A stretch of DNA of 34,776 nucleotides from Phoronis australis (lineage: Eukaryota; Phoronida; Phoronidae). Shown in pieces: positions 20,531-31,170 of the stretch. The stretch lies in assembly GCA_002633005.1 (NCBI GenBank), contig NMRA01000223.1, positions 406,200 through 440,975 on the forward strand. The letters are read 5' to 3'. The notes under the pieces are model-generated. The model ran no database searches. It had not been told where the DNA came from and worked only from the letters and a program-made list of their open reading frames with translations. The position numbers and the translations under genes are program-made. Position 1 is the first letter of the stretch. Every line of letters begins with the position of its first letter.

Positions 20531-21130
20531 TTAATATTGACAATAAGCACCAAAACAGTCAAGAGACAATCATGCTTTCAAGAACAGAATTCTAATGAAA
20601 TCAATTAATATTTAGATATGTGCTTAATTAATATTGACAAAAAGTACTAAAACAGTCAAGAGACAATCACTCTTTCAAGAACAAAATTCTAAAGAAATCA
20701 ATTAATTTTCAGATATGTGCTTATAATCAATATTGACAAAAATACTGAAAGAGTCAAGCGACAATCACTCTTTCAAGAACAAAATTCTAAAGAAATCAAT
20801 TAATTTTCAGATATGTGCTTATAATCAATATTGACAAAAATACTGAAACAGTCAAGCGACAATCACGCTTTCAAGAACAGAATTCTAATGAAATCAATTA
20901 ATGTTTAGATATGTGCTTAATTAATATTGACAAAAAGTACTAAAGCAGTCAGGAGACAATCACTCTTTCAAGAACAGAATTCTAAAGAAATCAATTAATG
21001 TTCAGATATGTGCTTATAATTAATATTGACAAAAATACTGAAACAGTCAAGAGACAATCACGCTTTCAAGAACAGAATTCTAATGAAACCAATAAGTGTT
21101 CAGATATTGCTTCATATTGACAAAAATATT
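20531..21130 (+). repeat. Tandem array, about 97-bp unit, six copies
   Basis: TATTGACAA recurs at 20535, 20632, 20731, 20829, 20925, 21024 and 21115 (spacing 91-99). Each unit has CAGTCAAG(A/C)GACAATCA, CTTTCAAGAACA(G/A)AATTCTAA, GAAATCAATTAAT and CAGATATGTGCTTA. Units alternate two subtypes (TTAATTAATATTG and TTATAATCAATATTG), suggesting higher-order duplication. There is no coding potential, and spacer-like variability is absent, so it is not CRISPR-like. Confidence 0.9.
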
Positions 21131-21565
21131 AAAATCAATATTTCCAAAGGATGGAAACAGCAAATAATATCGAGAAAACGCACAGCTTGCTATGTGTAGG
21201 CCAATTTAATACAGCATGCGACCGCCAGACATTACCAGAAGTAAATTGGAAGTCAGGTCAAACTTTCAGTCAAATATTTCAGTTTTCTGCAACAGAACTT
21301 TACCGAAAATAAATAACAAAAATAATAAAACATTGTTTGTTCTTTCTAATGATACCAAATTCATCATCTACATACAATCTTACATGTATGAAAATTAACT
21401 CAGAAAACGTCAAATGAGATTAATAAACATAACCTCGCTGTAAACTCACTGACAACTGAAGCTGATGTTTAGGCTGTGAAACGTTTTAAAATTCACACCG
21501 ATAAGTTGCAGATTTCCAAATCTATCAAAAACTTATCGTTTTTGTCAGGGTCTCTCCATTTGGAC

Positions 21566-21623
21566 GCTGTACCTACATGTATATGTAGGTCGAAGTACGG
21601 CTGTACTTCATTGTAGGTACAGC
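21566..21623. repeat. Nested inverted repeat
   Basis: GCTGTACCTACA (21566-21577) pairs with TGTAGGTACAGC (21612-21623). Inside lie GAAGTAC and GTACTTC, and an alternative CCTACA...TGTAGG pairing. The 58-bp unit can fold as a stem with an inner stem. Confidence 0.75.
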
Positions 21624-21719
21624 CATTAGTCCATGTACGTAATCAGACTGAAGTGTTGACTTCATATGAACTCATGAAATTGCAATTTCACGGGAAAGAC
21701 TTTATTAACACACTAACAG

Positions 21720-21995
21720 CAGTGGCGGATCTAGGATACCATAACGGGGGCCAAACATCGTCGGGGAATTGGGTAAAGCACGATTGTCTCCGCACAGGCG
21801 GCCCAAAAATTGCGGGGGCCGAGGATGTAGACCTTTTGTTCATAAACCCTGTCGGTGCACTAGAAAAAAAAAAACAGTAATGTGATTCCGCGTCCCGAGT
21901 CTCCCCCTTCGTCTGCTACCAGTCCTAACTCCTTGCTCTTTCATTCTTTCATTTTCCTTGAGGCAGCCAAGGGGGAGGGGCTAAATCCACCTATG
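21720..21995. mobile_element. Small hAT-like non-autonomous element
   Basis: The left end CAGTGGCGGATCTAG and right end CTAAATCCACCTATG are imperfect inverted repeats (11 of 15). The element is 276 bp with no transposase. CAGTGGCGGAT termini are common in hAT elements. The flanks show no clear 8-bp duplication, so the family is tentative. The same right end opens the window. Confidence 0.5.
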
Positions 21996-22440
21996 AACAT
22001 CTCCTTATTATATAGACTGCATCAGGAAAACTTTCAGTGACTCCGTTGTCTGGTATTTGTGAACTTTTATGATATGGCACGCAGGTCTAAAGTTATTTGT
22101 TACTGGAAATTGGTGCACTTATGCTGTGTTCCGTGTCGGTGAGCCGACGACTCGGTGTTTACCGGAGTGTGAGTGTCGGCAAAAACAAGATGGGTCAGGA
22201 CGGACGGACAGAGATGACGGCATTATGCGTCCACATATAAATATGAGGGCACATAGAAATACAAAAAAGAATGATTCCAAGAAAACAGATTTAAATAAAA
22301 AATGAAATCACCTCAATGCTGCAGCTCCCAAATACGTCCAACACCTTCTCATTTTGAAATGTCCTCTCCTGTCCAAAGCCCAAGGTACATTGACAACATC
22401 CAAGTGTGCAGAATAGAAGCAGGAGCTTACTATAATAGGG
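21996..22440. other. Non-coding, weak Cys-rich minus frame
   Basis: A minus frame across about 22430-22310 reads LLLLFCTLGCCQCTLGFG, which could pass for a signal peptide, and is followed by GAG|GTGATT near 22316. There is no homology and no close ATG. I treat it as unproven. Confidence 0.2.
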
Positions 22441-22822
22441 GTTGATTTGTTGTGCGTGAACTTGGAATCCTGCAGAAGCGAGTGTTGCGTAAACTTGGAA
22501 TACGCGAGGCAACTTGTCAAGTTCACTCGAATAATCTCGTTCATGTTCACAAAAATTTGCACTGCACTAAATCAAGTTACATATGAATAAAATCATGTCA
22601 GTTTCAGCCAACCTTTTCAACTATGGGCGATCAGTTTCACCAAACAATGATCGATTTAGCCATCCTCCGGTTCAGCGACACAAGTTACGGTAAAAGAGAA
22701 AATGGCCAATAAGTACAAATTATAATTCTTTTCACTGAACAAAAAGTTCATGCAACACTCGCTTCTGCTTAATCTTGAGATTAAGCAGGATTCCAAGTTC
22801 ACGTACAACAGATCAACGCGTA
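22440..22822. repeat. Inverted repeat with an 18-bp insertion in one arm
   Basis: GTGAACTTGGAATCCTGCAG with AAGCGAGTGTTGC (22458-22490) recurs in reverse at about 22752-22810. The right arm has an extra block at the CTGC position, containing TTAATCT and AGATTAA around TG, itself a palindrome. The loop is about 260 bp. Confidence 0.7.
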
Positions 22823-22829
22823 GTTGAGT

Positions 22830-23440
22830 TGTCAGGTAATTAATAACTAATTAGTAACTAATCAATTTCTCAACTATTCACCGGTGGGTTCGCTGTTATC
22901 GCTGTAACGGAGACTAAGCAACAGTCAAGTACGAAGCGGGAACAATGGATAAGGACGTCTTTTGTAGTGCACATTCATGACGAAAACACCCGGACCAACT
23001 TTCATTTTATGCGCCCCGTTTCATTATGTGGTCGCATATTGCCGTTGTCGCGTGAAATTTCTTCCCCGTGAAATTTCTTCCCACTCTGACCCTTCTGCGC
23101 ATGCGCGGTATTGAGGGGAAGTTATTTCACGTCTAAGGCATGAAATTTGTTCCCCCGTGAAATTTCGTCCCAAACGAAGACGGCAAAGCACAGCTGTAAA
23201 GTAAGCCTAAAAATAGAAATTCACTACGTGTGTGCTAATGTAACGATTTTAGTCAATTGCCATTGTTATGTTAGACATTGGTAAATAAATTGTAATTAGG
23301 TTTACTTCAAATCAGTCGCCGGTCAGTAGGCTTGCGCACATATGGCCTATACTTTGCTGGTTGTGATCATGATTTTGTTTGTTTTAGTACTCTGTAAACT
23401 GTATTATGAGCTAATATTACTTATGTTAATAAACCTGCCA
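22830..23440. other. Non-coding with GTGAAATTTCTTCCC repeats and an NRF1-like site
   Basis: GTGAAATTT(C)(T)TCCC-type words occur at about 23052, 23068, 23141 and 23157, with the reverse GGGGAAGTTATTTCAC near 23114. TGCGCATGCGC at 23096-23106 is an exact NRF1-type palindrome. Together these could be a promoter, but no exon is visible beside them. Confidence 0.4.
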
Positions 23441-23442
23441 CC

Positions 23443-23476
23443 CTCTGTCTCGCTCTCTCTGTCTCTTTCTCTCTAC
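23443..23476 (+). repeat. CT-rich microsatellite
   Basis: Interrupted (CT)n run: CTCTGTCTCGCTCTCTCTGT then CTCTTTCTCTCT. Confidence 0.85.
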
Positions 23477-24397
23477 TTGCGGGGAGGAATCCCGTTAGCT
23501 AGGTAGGATCGTGCCCCTGACTGCCGTGGAGTGCATCCGGACCGGGGAGTCCTCTGTTGAAAGGCAAATTGGTAAAAAGCTGTTTAAAAAAAGTGACATT
23601 CTGTAGACTATATACGTATAACTGACTCATAAGATTAAAATATTTCTGAATTTCATTTCCTGACCTGGGCGTCGCCCGACCTTAGGCCCGTCGCGGTGAA
23701 GACGCTCTTCATGTCCGATCGTCACCCCGATCTGAGTGTTTTTTTTCGCTTGTACTGAATTTCCTTCCAGAAAATGTCAGAAATACTCGAATGGGTAAAA
23801 ATACTCGGTTGGGTATATTCCTAGTAAGGCATTATCATTTGTTGTGGTACGTAATAAGTTAAAATAATCGACGCCCACCTGTATAACCAAAGGCGATGAT
23901 CCCAGAGAAAATAGGTGTCCTGTTTGAAATAGCGTTCCTACATCATCAAACGCATTTTTCAGAAAAGTCTTACAAAAATGTACACTAAAAGAAAACACAG
24001 TAATTGGAAACCTTGTTTTTTGCAGGAAATTCAGTTCATACGATTCGGAAAAAGGGAAATTTTCAAAATCGATTTAGGAAAGCTCCAGCAAGCGAAGTAA
24101 TTAGCGAGAATGATGAAAAGTATTAAAAACTAAGATCATTTTAAAAAATCAAACGCCGTGGGAAAAATGGACCATCACAGCTACAATGGGTAAAAATTGT
24201 AGTAGAATATTTACACTTTCTTGTTAAGGAAACTGAATTCGCAGATAAAAATCTTTGAATGCGCCCTGAGCGCGTGGAGCGCTCCTAAAATGCCTGAGAT
24301 CAATCCTTAATAAACAAGACTATTTTAAGTCTGTTATATTCCATAGTGTTGTATATCAAGGAACTTGCAAATATATATGTAGTAGGATCTAGAAAGA

Positions 24398-24420
24398 TTA
24401 TTGTCACGGCGTGACAATAA
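24398..24420. repeat. Near-perfect palindrome
   Basis: Arms TTATTGTCAC and GTGACAATAA separated by GGC. It stands alone among ordinary intergenic sequence. Confidence 0.85.
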
Positions 24421-25015
24421 CAGACTCTGCGCGTGCGTATCACTGGAATTATTATGGGAAGTTACTGACAGCAACCCGTTTACCAATATGAAACGGAATT
24501 CTTTAAAATTGTATGAGAAATTGCATATTAATTTTTTGATGACCTTTCACTAATTGACCTCTTCCGGTGCATTATGAGCCCCGATGAGGGAGTAATTGTT
24601 AACTTGATTAAAAGTGTGGTTAATGCTAATAATCACAGATGTTTTACTTTAAGCACTTCAGAATACAAGATGAATGAAGTGGTCAAACTTTCAGAAGAAA
24701 AATGCACCTAATGACCCCATGGGTGCACCAAATGACCTGAAAATTTAGAATTCATACTCAATCGCACTTAGTAAACAGATACGTAATTCTGAAGTATATA
24801 GCTCAAAATTTTAGCTTGCACTCAATGACCTTTGACCTATTTTTTCTGATTGGTTAGGCCTATTGCGAACAGTGTGCTGAAATTGAAAAGAATTCCTTGA
24901 AAAACGTAAGAGATATAACATTTTGAACGTTACATGACCTTTGCACTAATTGATCGTATCCGGTGCATTTTAAGCATCTTTAGGAGAATTATTGCAAAGC
25001 CCATGGAAAATGTGT

Positions 25016-26961
25016 TCAAGGTAGGTGTATACACTGATCAAATCTCCAGGTTCCTAACTAAAATGAGTAAAAAAGGATTTTAACTAGTTAGACATGACTG
25101 CGAAAATGACAAAAACCGAAAAAAATTGTAGTTCGTTTTTTTAAAAAATCGTATTTTTTAATTTTCAAAAATTCCAATTTTAACTAGTATTTTGTTTCAA
25201 AATGCACAGGGATTATCATCAACTGTTTCCTTACGCAACATTCTTCTTATCCATACCAAATATATGTACAAAATCATTATGATCTTCATTTTGTGGCAGT
25301 TTTTGTGTGCGAGTTGAGGCAAGCACGCCACTTTTTGTCATTTTGTCACTTTCCGTCTAATAACTAAAAATCTGGTCCATTTATCAAAAAAACCCTGGCA
25401 CGCGATTTTAGTTCATTCCTAGAGGATTTCAAATTTGCAACTTTCGTAAAAATTGATACACGTGTTGTGGAAAAATAGGCCCGAGAATCTTGTCACTATC
25501 CTGAAATCACGAGCCGAGAAAAACGGCTTTGAAGTTAAGCGGTCATCGATTGCCACTTGAGATCAAATTTCGTTCAGAATGCGTGGTCATTATGTTCCAA
25601 TTTTGGTTGAAGTACTAGAAATAAAGCTGATATTAACTTCATATTTAGAAAATGTGACATACCTGTTTGTTTACAGCGTAATTTTAATCATTTTTTCGAA
25701 CTTGTGAAGCACGACAGACGACCAAAACAAATATGGCTGTCACGTGGGCGGAGCTTAGCGTTGATCTATTGTCTGCTGTACTGGTCTGCCGACCACACAT
25801 TAAAACCACGTGTTGATTGTTTATACGATTCATCTGAACTCCACTCAGTTTGTAAAAGACTCTCTAACACAGACCTATTTGTTAGTATTCCAATATTATC
25901 ATCAACCAATATATGTGTTAATCAAATCGCCGCGTTACTGCCTACATAACAATATTGGCGACGAGGATAAAGAACTACTTTCATAGTAATGGTTCACAAC
26001 ATTTTTACGTGTCTGTACCGAATGGACTTTGGGATAAGAAAATATCACTCTCTGCGCAAATAGCGTCACTTGGGTGAGATTCTCAAGTTACTAAAGTTTC
26101 TTATATTGCTTTCCTCTAAAATCGTAAAATATGATGAGTTTTAATTCAGTGTTACGTTTGAATCTATGCACTTGAAAATTTTTATTTGATGGGTCATTTC
26201 TAATTCTTTGGGTTACGGCCAGTGGCAAGTTAAAAAATCCTCTGGGTTTGACAGCCTAGTTTCTCCACGGCGCGTTCCCAGCACAGAAGCACGGTTTATC
26301 TGCGAAGACTCTACTCTGACGGCATGTACTTGTCCATATGTGTCGCGCGCGCGGCTTATCTTCACAGCGCGTGCATGCACTCTCACCGAATCGTGCAACA
26401 CCACCCACGTCGACACTCAGCGTCCTCTCGCAAGACACCTGACCTTATATTACCGACTTCTCTGTAACATGCACAATTTCTGCACGGACTCCTCAAGTTG
26501 AGTGCAGTGATGGCTTCGGTAGGGCTTGGCGTACTCAACTTAATTTTTTTGTAGATAGACAAACAGGCTCATTCTCGGAACAGGAGCTAGTTCACCATTT
26601 CACTACCAACTTTCACATGGTCAAAAATAGAATTACTTTATTCTTGGTCTTGCCACAACACCAATATCAGCTGGTACAGCACTCTCGATTGCCCGGTTAC
26701 GCAATGCTTGTTGACAGGGTTAGATTAGAGCTAGTGTCCTTGTATATAACCTCCGCCCCAGTTGTCAATCACTGAGCTGGTGAGCACTCAAGCCATATGA
26801 CTTACTGAGGCTTGGTCAAATATAGCTAAAAAAACAACTTTGGATTTTCAGAATGATTTTATTTTTCTTCAGTATACTGTGAACCAAGAATTAAAGATTA
26901 GGATGACATAAAAATGTAAAAACAGTCAAAATTTATTTTTTTGTGTATCCACCTACCTTAA
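25016..26961. mobile_element. TTAA-target DNA element, 1.94 kb
   Basis: Ends are GGTAGGTGTATACAC (25020-25034) and GTGTATCCACCTACC (26943-26957), 14 of 15 matching in reverse. Flanks are TCAA (25016-25019) and TTAA (26958-26961). The neighbouring array copy keeps the empty site GTGGTTAATGCTAATAATCA at about 24615-24634, and the right flank here reads TTAACGCTTAGAATCACAG. No transposase is seen; the interior includes an LTR-like segment and a CpG-rich patch near 26250-26430. Confidence 0.75.
25653..25968 (+). mobile_element. Candidate solo LTR plus primer-binding site, nested
   Basis: The segment opens TGTGACATACC and closes CTACATAACA (25942-25951), i.e. TG...CA. After a few bases comes TTGGCGACGAGGATAAAG (from 25955), like the primer-binding region after Gypsy-type LTRs. 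CACGTGGGCGGAGC near 25741 could be promoter sequence. No second LTR or internal gene is present, so this is a fragment if real. Confidence 0.35.
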
Positions 26962-27454
26962 CGCTTAGAATCACAGTTGTCTAACGGTTAACACATCAGA
27001 ATACTTGCTGATTGAAAAGGACAAATTTTCAGAAGAGAAATGCACCTAATGACCCCATGTTTGCACTAAATGACCTGAAACTTTGGATTCCGATTTGATT
27101 TACCTGTGGCAATCAGACCTGTCAATTTGAAGTGTCTAGCTCAAAATTTTAGTTTGCACCTAATGACCTTAGACATATTTCACCTGAATTCATAACCCGA
27201 TTACTTAGAAAAGTATTTTTTAAATTTTCATGTTGACTTATACCTGTGCACCGAATTTGAAAAAGATAGCTTTAAAACTAAAGGAGGAGTAGCATTTTGA
27301 AAATTATATGACCTTTGCACCGAACGACCTCTTCCGGTGCAATATGGAATATGATAATATAAACAATCAACATTTATATACTGTCAAAAGTCATATGCTG
27401 AATTTAAAGACCGTACCTGCACCCAATTTGGAGTTATTAAGCCTCAAATTTGAT

Positions 27455-27522
27455 CGGAAGAAGAATAATAAGAAGAAGATGAAGAATTAAAGAAGAATAA
27501 GAATAAAATTGAAGAAAACCCA
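27455..27522 (+). repeat. Purine-rich GAA/AAT low-complexity run
   Basis: Imperfect GAAGAA and AATAAG repeats; no coding meaning. Confidence 0.8.
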
Positions 27523-27532
27523 GGAACAACAG

Positions 27533-27558
27533 TACTCTGCGCTTACACGCGCAGAGTA
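27533..27558. repeat. Inverted repeat TACTCTGCGC
   Basis: TACTCTGCGC (27533-27542) and GCGCAGAGTA (27549-27558) with a 6-bp loop, directly after the purine run. ACTCTGCGCG also follows the palindrome near 24425. Confidence 0.8.
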
Positions 27559-27660
27559 ATTACTTACTTCATGCGGGAACAAGACGAACGAGTATCCTGC
27601 GTGAATTGAAATAAGGTGCCTATCAATTAAAACCTAATAAAAATCAAAGTTATCAATCTT

Positions 27661-27925
27661 GAGAATTCGCAAAAATGTTGAAGAAAATTATTTCATGACC
27701 AAAGAAATTGAAGGCCTTTGTATCTTTCGCAAAACTTGAGAATTTTGTATCCTATTTTTAATTAAACGTTATTTCTTGACCAAAGAAATTGAAGGACTTG
27801 GTATCTTTCGCAAAACTTGAGAATTTTGTATCTTATTTTTAATTAAACGTTATTTCTTGACCAAAGAAATTGAAGGCCTTGGTATCTTTCGCAAAACTTG
27901 AGAATTTAGTATCCTAATTTTAATT
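27661..27925 (+). repeat. Tandem repeat, 81-bp unit, three copies
   Basis: GACCAAAGAAATTGAAGG recurs at 27697, 27778 and 27859, an exact spacing of 81. Units share TATCTTTCGCAAAACTTGAG and AATTAAACGTTATTTCTT and differ at few positions, so this array is younger than the others. Confidence 0.92.
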
Positions 27926-27929
27926 AAAA

Positions 27930-28570
27930 CTGCAAAACTGCTTGACTTTGTATTCTTGATTGATCACGGATATTTCGTTTTCATACTTATTTTGCGCGAG
28001 ACGTTTCCTGCTGGAAAATTGTCAGCCTACCGGCCTGATGTAAACCGCTTATAACGTGAAACTGAAAATACTTCAACGTACCCGAAATGTGATTTTACTA
28101 TGGCTGGCGCCAGAAAGACTGGAACTGAAGCTTGTTTTTTTCTTCATAAAACGAATGCATAGGGGCCTACTCTTTATTTGCATGTGGGTGTGTGTGAGTT
28201 TATATTTAAACACTGCACTATTATAGACCTCTAAATTAGTGATATTCCATCGATTTTTGCTTAATATTTAATGTTTCTCACTTATTGTCGGGTTATCAAT
28301 CCAATTTAAACATGTCCTTCAAGGAATTATCTCCGTGCATTGTAAAGATAACTGATTTTTCTGAGCCCAGAATTCTTTGTAAGCGCATAAACGAAATGGA
28401 CCGTACCTAGAAATGTTGTGTGACATTATTCAAGTTAAAGAATTATTACGCCTCAATTTTCTGTGTGGAGGTTAAGTTGATTCACCAAAGAGTCCCAATC
28501 AAAACTTTTTATTACCTATAAGTTTATTGGTTGAAACATGTTCAGGCAAGTTTTCATTTATTGAGAAGTC
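27930..28570. other. Non-coding, nothing recognised
   Basis: AT-rich. A short frame from ATG near 28100 (MAGARKTGTEA) stops within 21 codons with no donor, so I do not call it. Confidence 0.4.
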
Positions 28571-28579
28571 AGTAAATAT

Positions 28580-29720
28580 TTTACAAGAAAACAGATGTTC
28601 TATAACTTAATAAAATATGAAAGCCAAAAAACCTAGCATAAATGGAACCACAGCTAGAATTTGTAAACATTTTTGTACAAACTTAGACCAAGATCGCTTT
28701 CAAAATCTTCATTTTTTAGAGCATATCATCATGTCTAATGAAAATCTTGGAGACAAAAACACATGTTCCTTTACTTGAGAGCCAAAAGTCTTGCATGACT
28801 AGGGCCAGTAATGAAAGTCGCACAAATTTTACTACGTATTCAAACCAAAATCGCTTTCAAAATCTACAATTCGTGAAAGTTGGTACAGTACATATTCATC
28901 ATGTCTAATGAAAGTCTTGGAGACAGAAACATGTTCCTTTACTTGATTATCTTTTGAGAGAGAAAAAGCTAGCATGACTGGGGCCAATAATGAAATTCGC
29001 ACAAAGTTTACTACGTATTCAAACCAAAATCGCTTTCAAAATCTACAATTCTGGGAGCACATCTGTGAAAGTTGGTACGTTACATATTCATCATGTATAA
29101 TGAATGGCTTGAAGACAAAAAGACATGCTCTTTAACTTGGTTAACTGTGAGAAGCAAAAAGCTATCATGACTGGGGCCAATAATGCAGTTTGCACAAATT
29201 TTACTACATATTCAAACCAAAATCGCTTTCAAAATCTACAATTTTTGGAGCACACCAGCAAAAGTTGGTACAGTACATAGACATCATGTCTTATGAAAGC
29301 CTTGAAGACAAAAACATATAATCCTTAACTTGGTTAACTGTGAGAAGCAAAAAGCTAACATGACTAGTGGACAATAATGAAATTCGCACATATTTTACTA
29401 CATATTCAAACCAAAATCGCTTTCAAAATCTACAATAGTTGGAGTCCATATACGAAACTTGATACGTATCATATTCATAATGTCTAATGAAAGCCTTGAA
29501 GACAAAAAACACATAATCCTTAACTTGGTTAATTGTGAGAAGCAAAAAGCTAGCATAGCTGAGGCAGCAACTGAAGTCCCAAATATTCTAAAACGCAATC
29601 GCTTTCGAATTCTACAACTCTGGGGGTCTATAAAATTGTACAAAATATTTTTCTCAATGTGTATTGAAAATTTAGGGATCATAAATACGTGTTTTCTTAC
29701 TTGATTATATACAAGAGCCA
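28580..29720 (+). repeat. Tandem array, about 155-195-bp unit, six copies
   Basis: ATCGCTTTCAAAATCTACA-like text starts at 28693, 28850, 29029, 29222, 29416 and 29598. Each unit also has CATCATGTCTAATGAAAG(T/C)CTTG, AGACAAAAACA(C)AT and GGGCCAATAATGAAATTCGC. Unit length changes through indels. Small open frames on both strands at 29398-29721 are by-products. Confidence 0.88.
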
Positions 29721-29729
29721 AAGAACTAG

Positions 29730-30190
29730 CATTTTACGGTACCCATTTGAAAACACCAGAAGCGTGTGTGTCGTAACCTTGAAGACTTATCCATACAGCA
29801 ACGCAGTTGGAAACGAAGAAAATCAGAAGTTAAACAGTACACAAAAAAAGAAATCAGCATAATATGCTATAATTATGAATTTCCGATTATGGGACAAATT
29901 CCCACTTCTCTTTAAAGAGGCAAGTGAATCTTCGTCAACAATTGACCTATCGCCAGGATACACGTGAAGGAAAACTGTGGTTACCAGACTTTCTAATGTC
30001 CGTCACACTTATGATAAATGCATCCATGCACTTCCAGTCAGTTTCTTCAAGTTGCTTGAGATCAAGATCACAACCCCAAGTACATCATTTAGCGATTCAA
30101 ATCGGCCAATTTTACATACTGGTTTTCTCCTAATAATTTCCCAGAATGCAGAGTTTTGATGCGTTATCAAGCAATCAATATTCTACCATC
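29730..30190. other. Non-coding, nothing recognised
   Basis: No domain or repeat was recognised. Overlapping plus frames at 29924-30159 are short. Confidence 0.4.
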
Positions 30191-30194
30191 TCTG

Positions 30195-31060
30195 TCTGGG
30201 CTTCCGGCGTCCTCAGCTTTATCTCTTCCCTCACAGGATCTTGATGAGATTTGGCAGATGTGTTTCTATGAAGCTGGCGGATGACGACGCTGTCACCTAG
30301 TGGCAATTATAGTTTTTTACGTTAATCTCTGTATCTTCAAAGATCGTCCACTGATCATTCATAAAATTTGGCAGATATGAAGGCATCTAGCCTATAGTGA
30401 GATGACGCTATCCTTTGATTTTTCCTTCAATTTGGGAGGCATTGCGCACCACCTAGTAGCCATTTTTACTGTTTTCGAGTTTGTGTTTTTTGGCATCTGC
30501 CCCTCAACCAAACCTCGCTAAGGATGATCGGCAAGTATGTTTCTAATGTGATGAGGAGGGCTGACGAAGATTTTCCGACGACCTCGACTACTGGGGCGCC
30601 TTCTAATGGCAGTTATTTTACGTCCATCTCCTAATCCCTCTGCAAGATCTTTATTAAATTTAGCAAGTGTATTTATATGAACTTGGAAACAAGCGACGAC
30701 GACTTTCGGACGAATCGGACAACCGGTGTGGCAATTGTTTTTTTAATTTTAGTTCTGCCGTCAAGGATTCTCAGGGGATTTTCATAATAAGCTACTGGGC
30801 ATCTATAGTGAGTTAACGCTATCCTCCTGTGTCTGGTTTGATTCGTGGTATTTTGCGCCATCCGGTGGCCATTCTTACCGTTTGCGGTGCATTCGTGGGT
30901 GCATTTCAACGCCCCCCGTTATGATATTTGACAAATAGTTTTCTATTAAAGAAGCAATGACATGTTCCCATTTTCGGATAAATTCGAATTATTTTGCACC
31001 ATCTAGTGACCATGTGTGTTATTTTGCAGTGCCTCGTGGGCGCAATTCAACGCTTTGCGT
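30195..31060 (-). repeat. Inverted-orientation array of the CTCF-motif repeat
   Basis: Units repeat ATTTGGCAGATGTGTTTCTA-like text (GAAATTTGGCA, GATTTGGCAG) followed by a CTCF-like core in reverse: near 30291 (CACCTAGTGGCA), 30447 (ACCACCTAGTAGCC), 30855-30868 (GCGCCATCCGGTGG) and 30995 (TGCACCATCTAGTGACC). Spacing is about 120-156. GGCATCTGCCCCTCAACCAA near 30491 is the complement of the unit start at 11628. Confidence 0.72.
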
Positions 31061-31170
31061 TGCGCGTGTTTAAGTTTTCTAAGGATACGGAAACGTAAGG
31101 ATTATTTTTTACTCAATAATATGATAAATTGTCTTTCATTTTGTGTGTTCTGTTCACGGTTGGAAGACAA

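Larger units (their letters stand above)
24530..27345 (+). repeat. Diverged array, about 400-bp unit, split by a TTAA element
   Basis: The phrase CTTCCGGTGCA (or CGTATCCGGTGCA) occurs near 24562, 24956 and 27330. AAATGCACCTAATGACCCCATG occurs near 24702 and 27039, and AGCTCAAAATTTTAG near 24800 and 27137. Short sub-phrases (GCAC...AATGACCT) repeat inside each unit. Removing 25020-26957 restores continuous units. Confidence 0.75.

Noticed and set aside
20531-21130. CRISPR-like array
   Set aside because: Whole 97-bp units repeat without unique spacers, in a eukaryotic context.
22291-22562. Minus frame with a signal-peptide-like LLLLFCTLGCCQC
   Set aside because: No nearby start, weak donor, no homology, and it overlaps an inverted repeat.
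23640-23740. Structured GC-rich stretch as a tRNA or small RNA
   Set aside because: No A/B box pair or cloverleaf could be drawn.
26208-26501. Overlapping CpG-rich frames on both strands
   Set aside because: Open on both strands because of base composition; inside a transposon; no domain.
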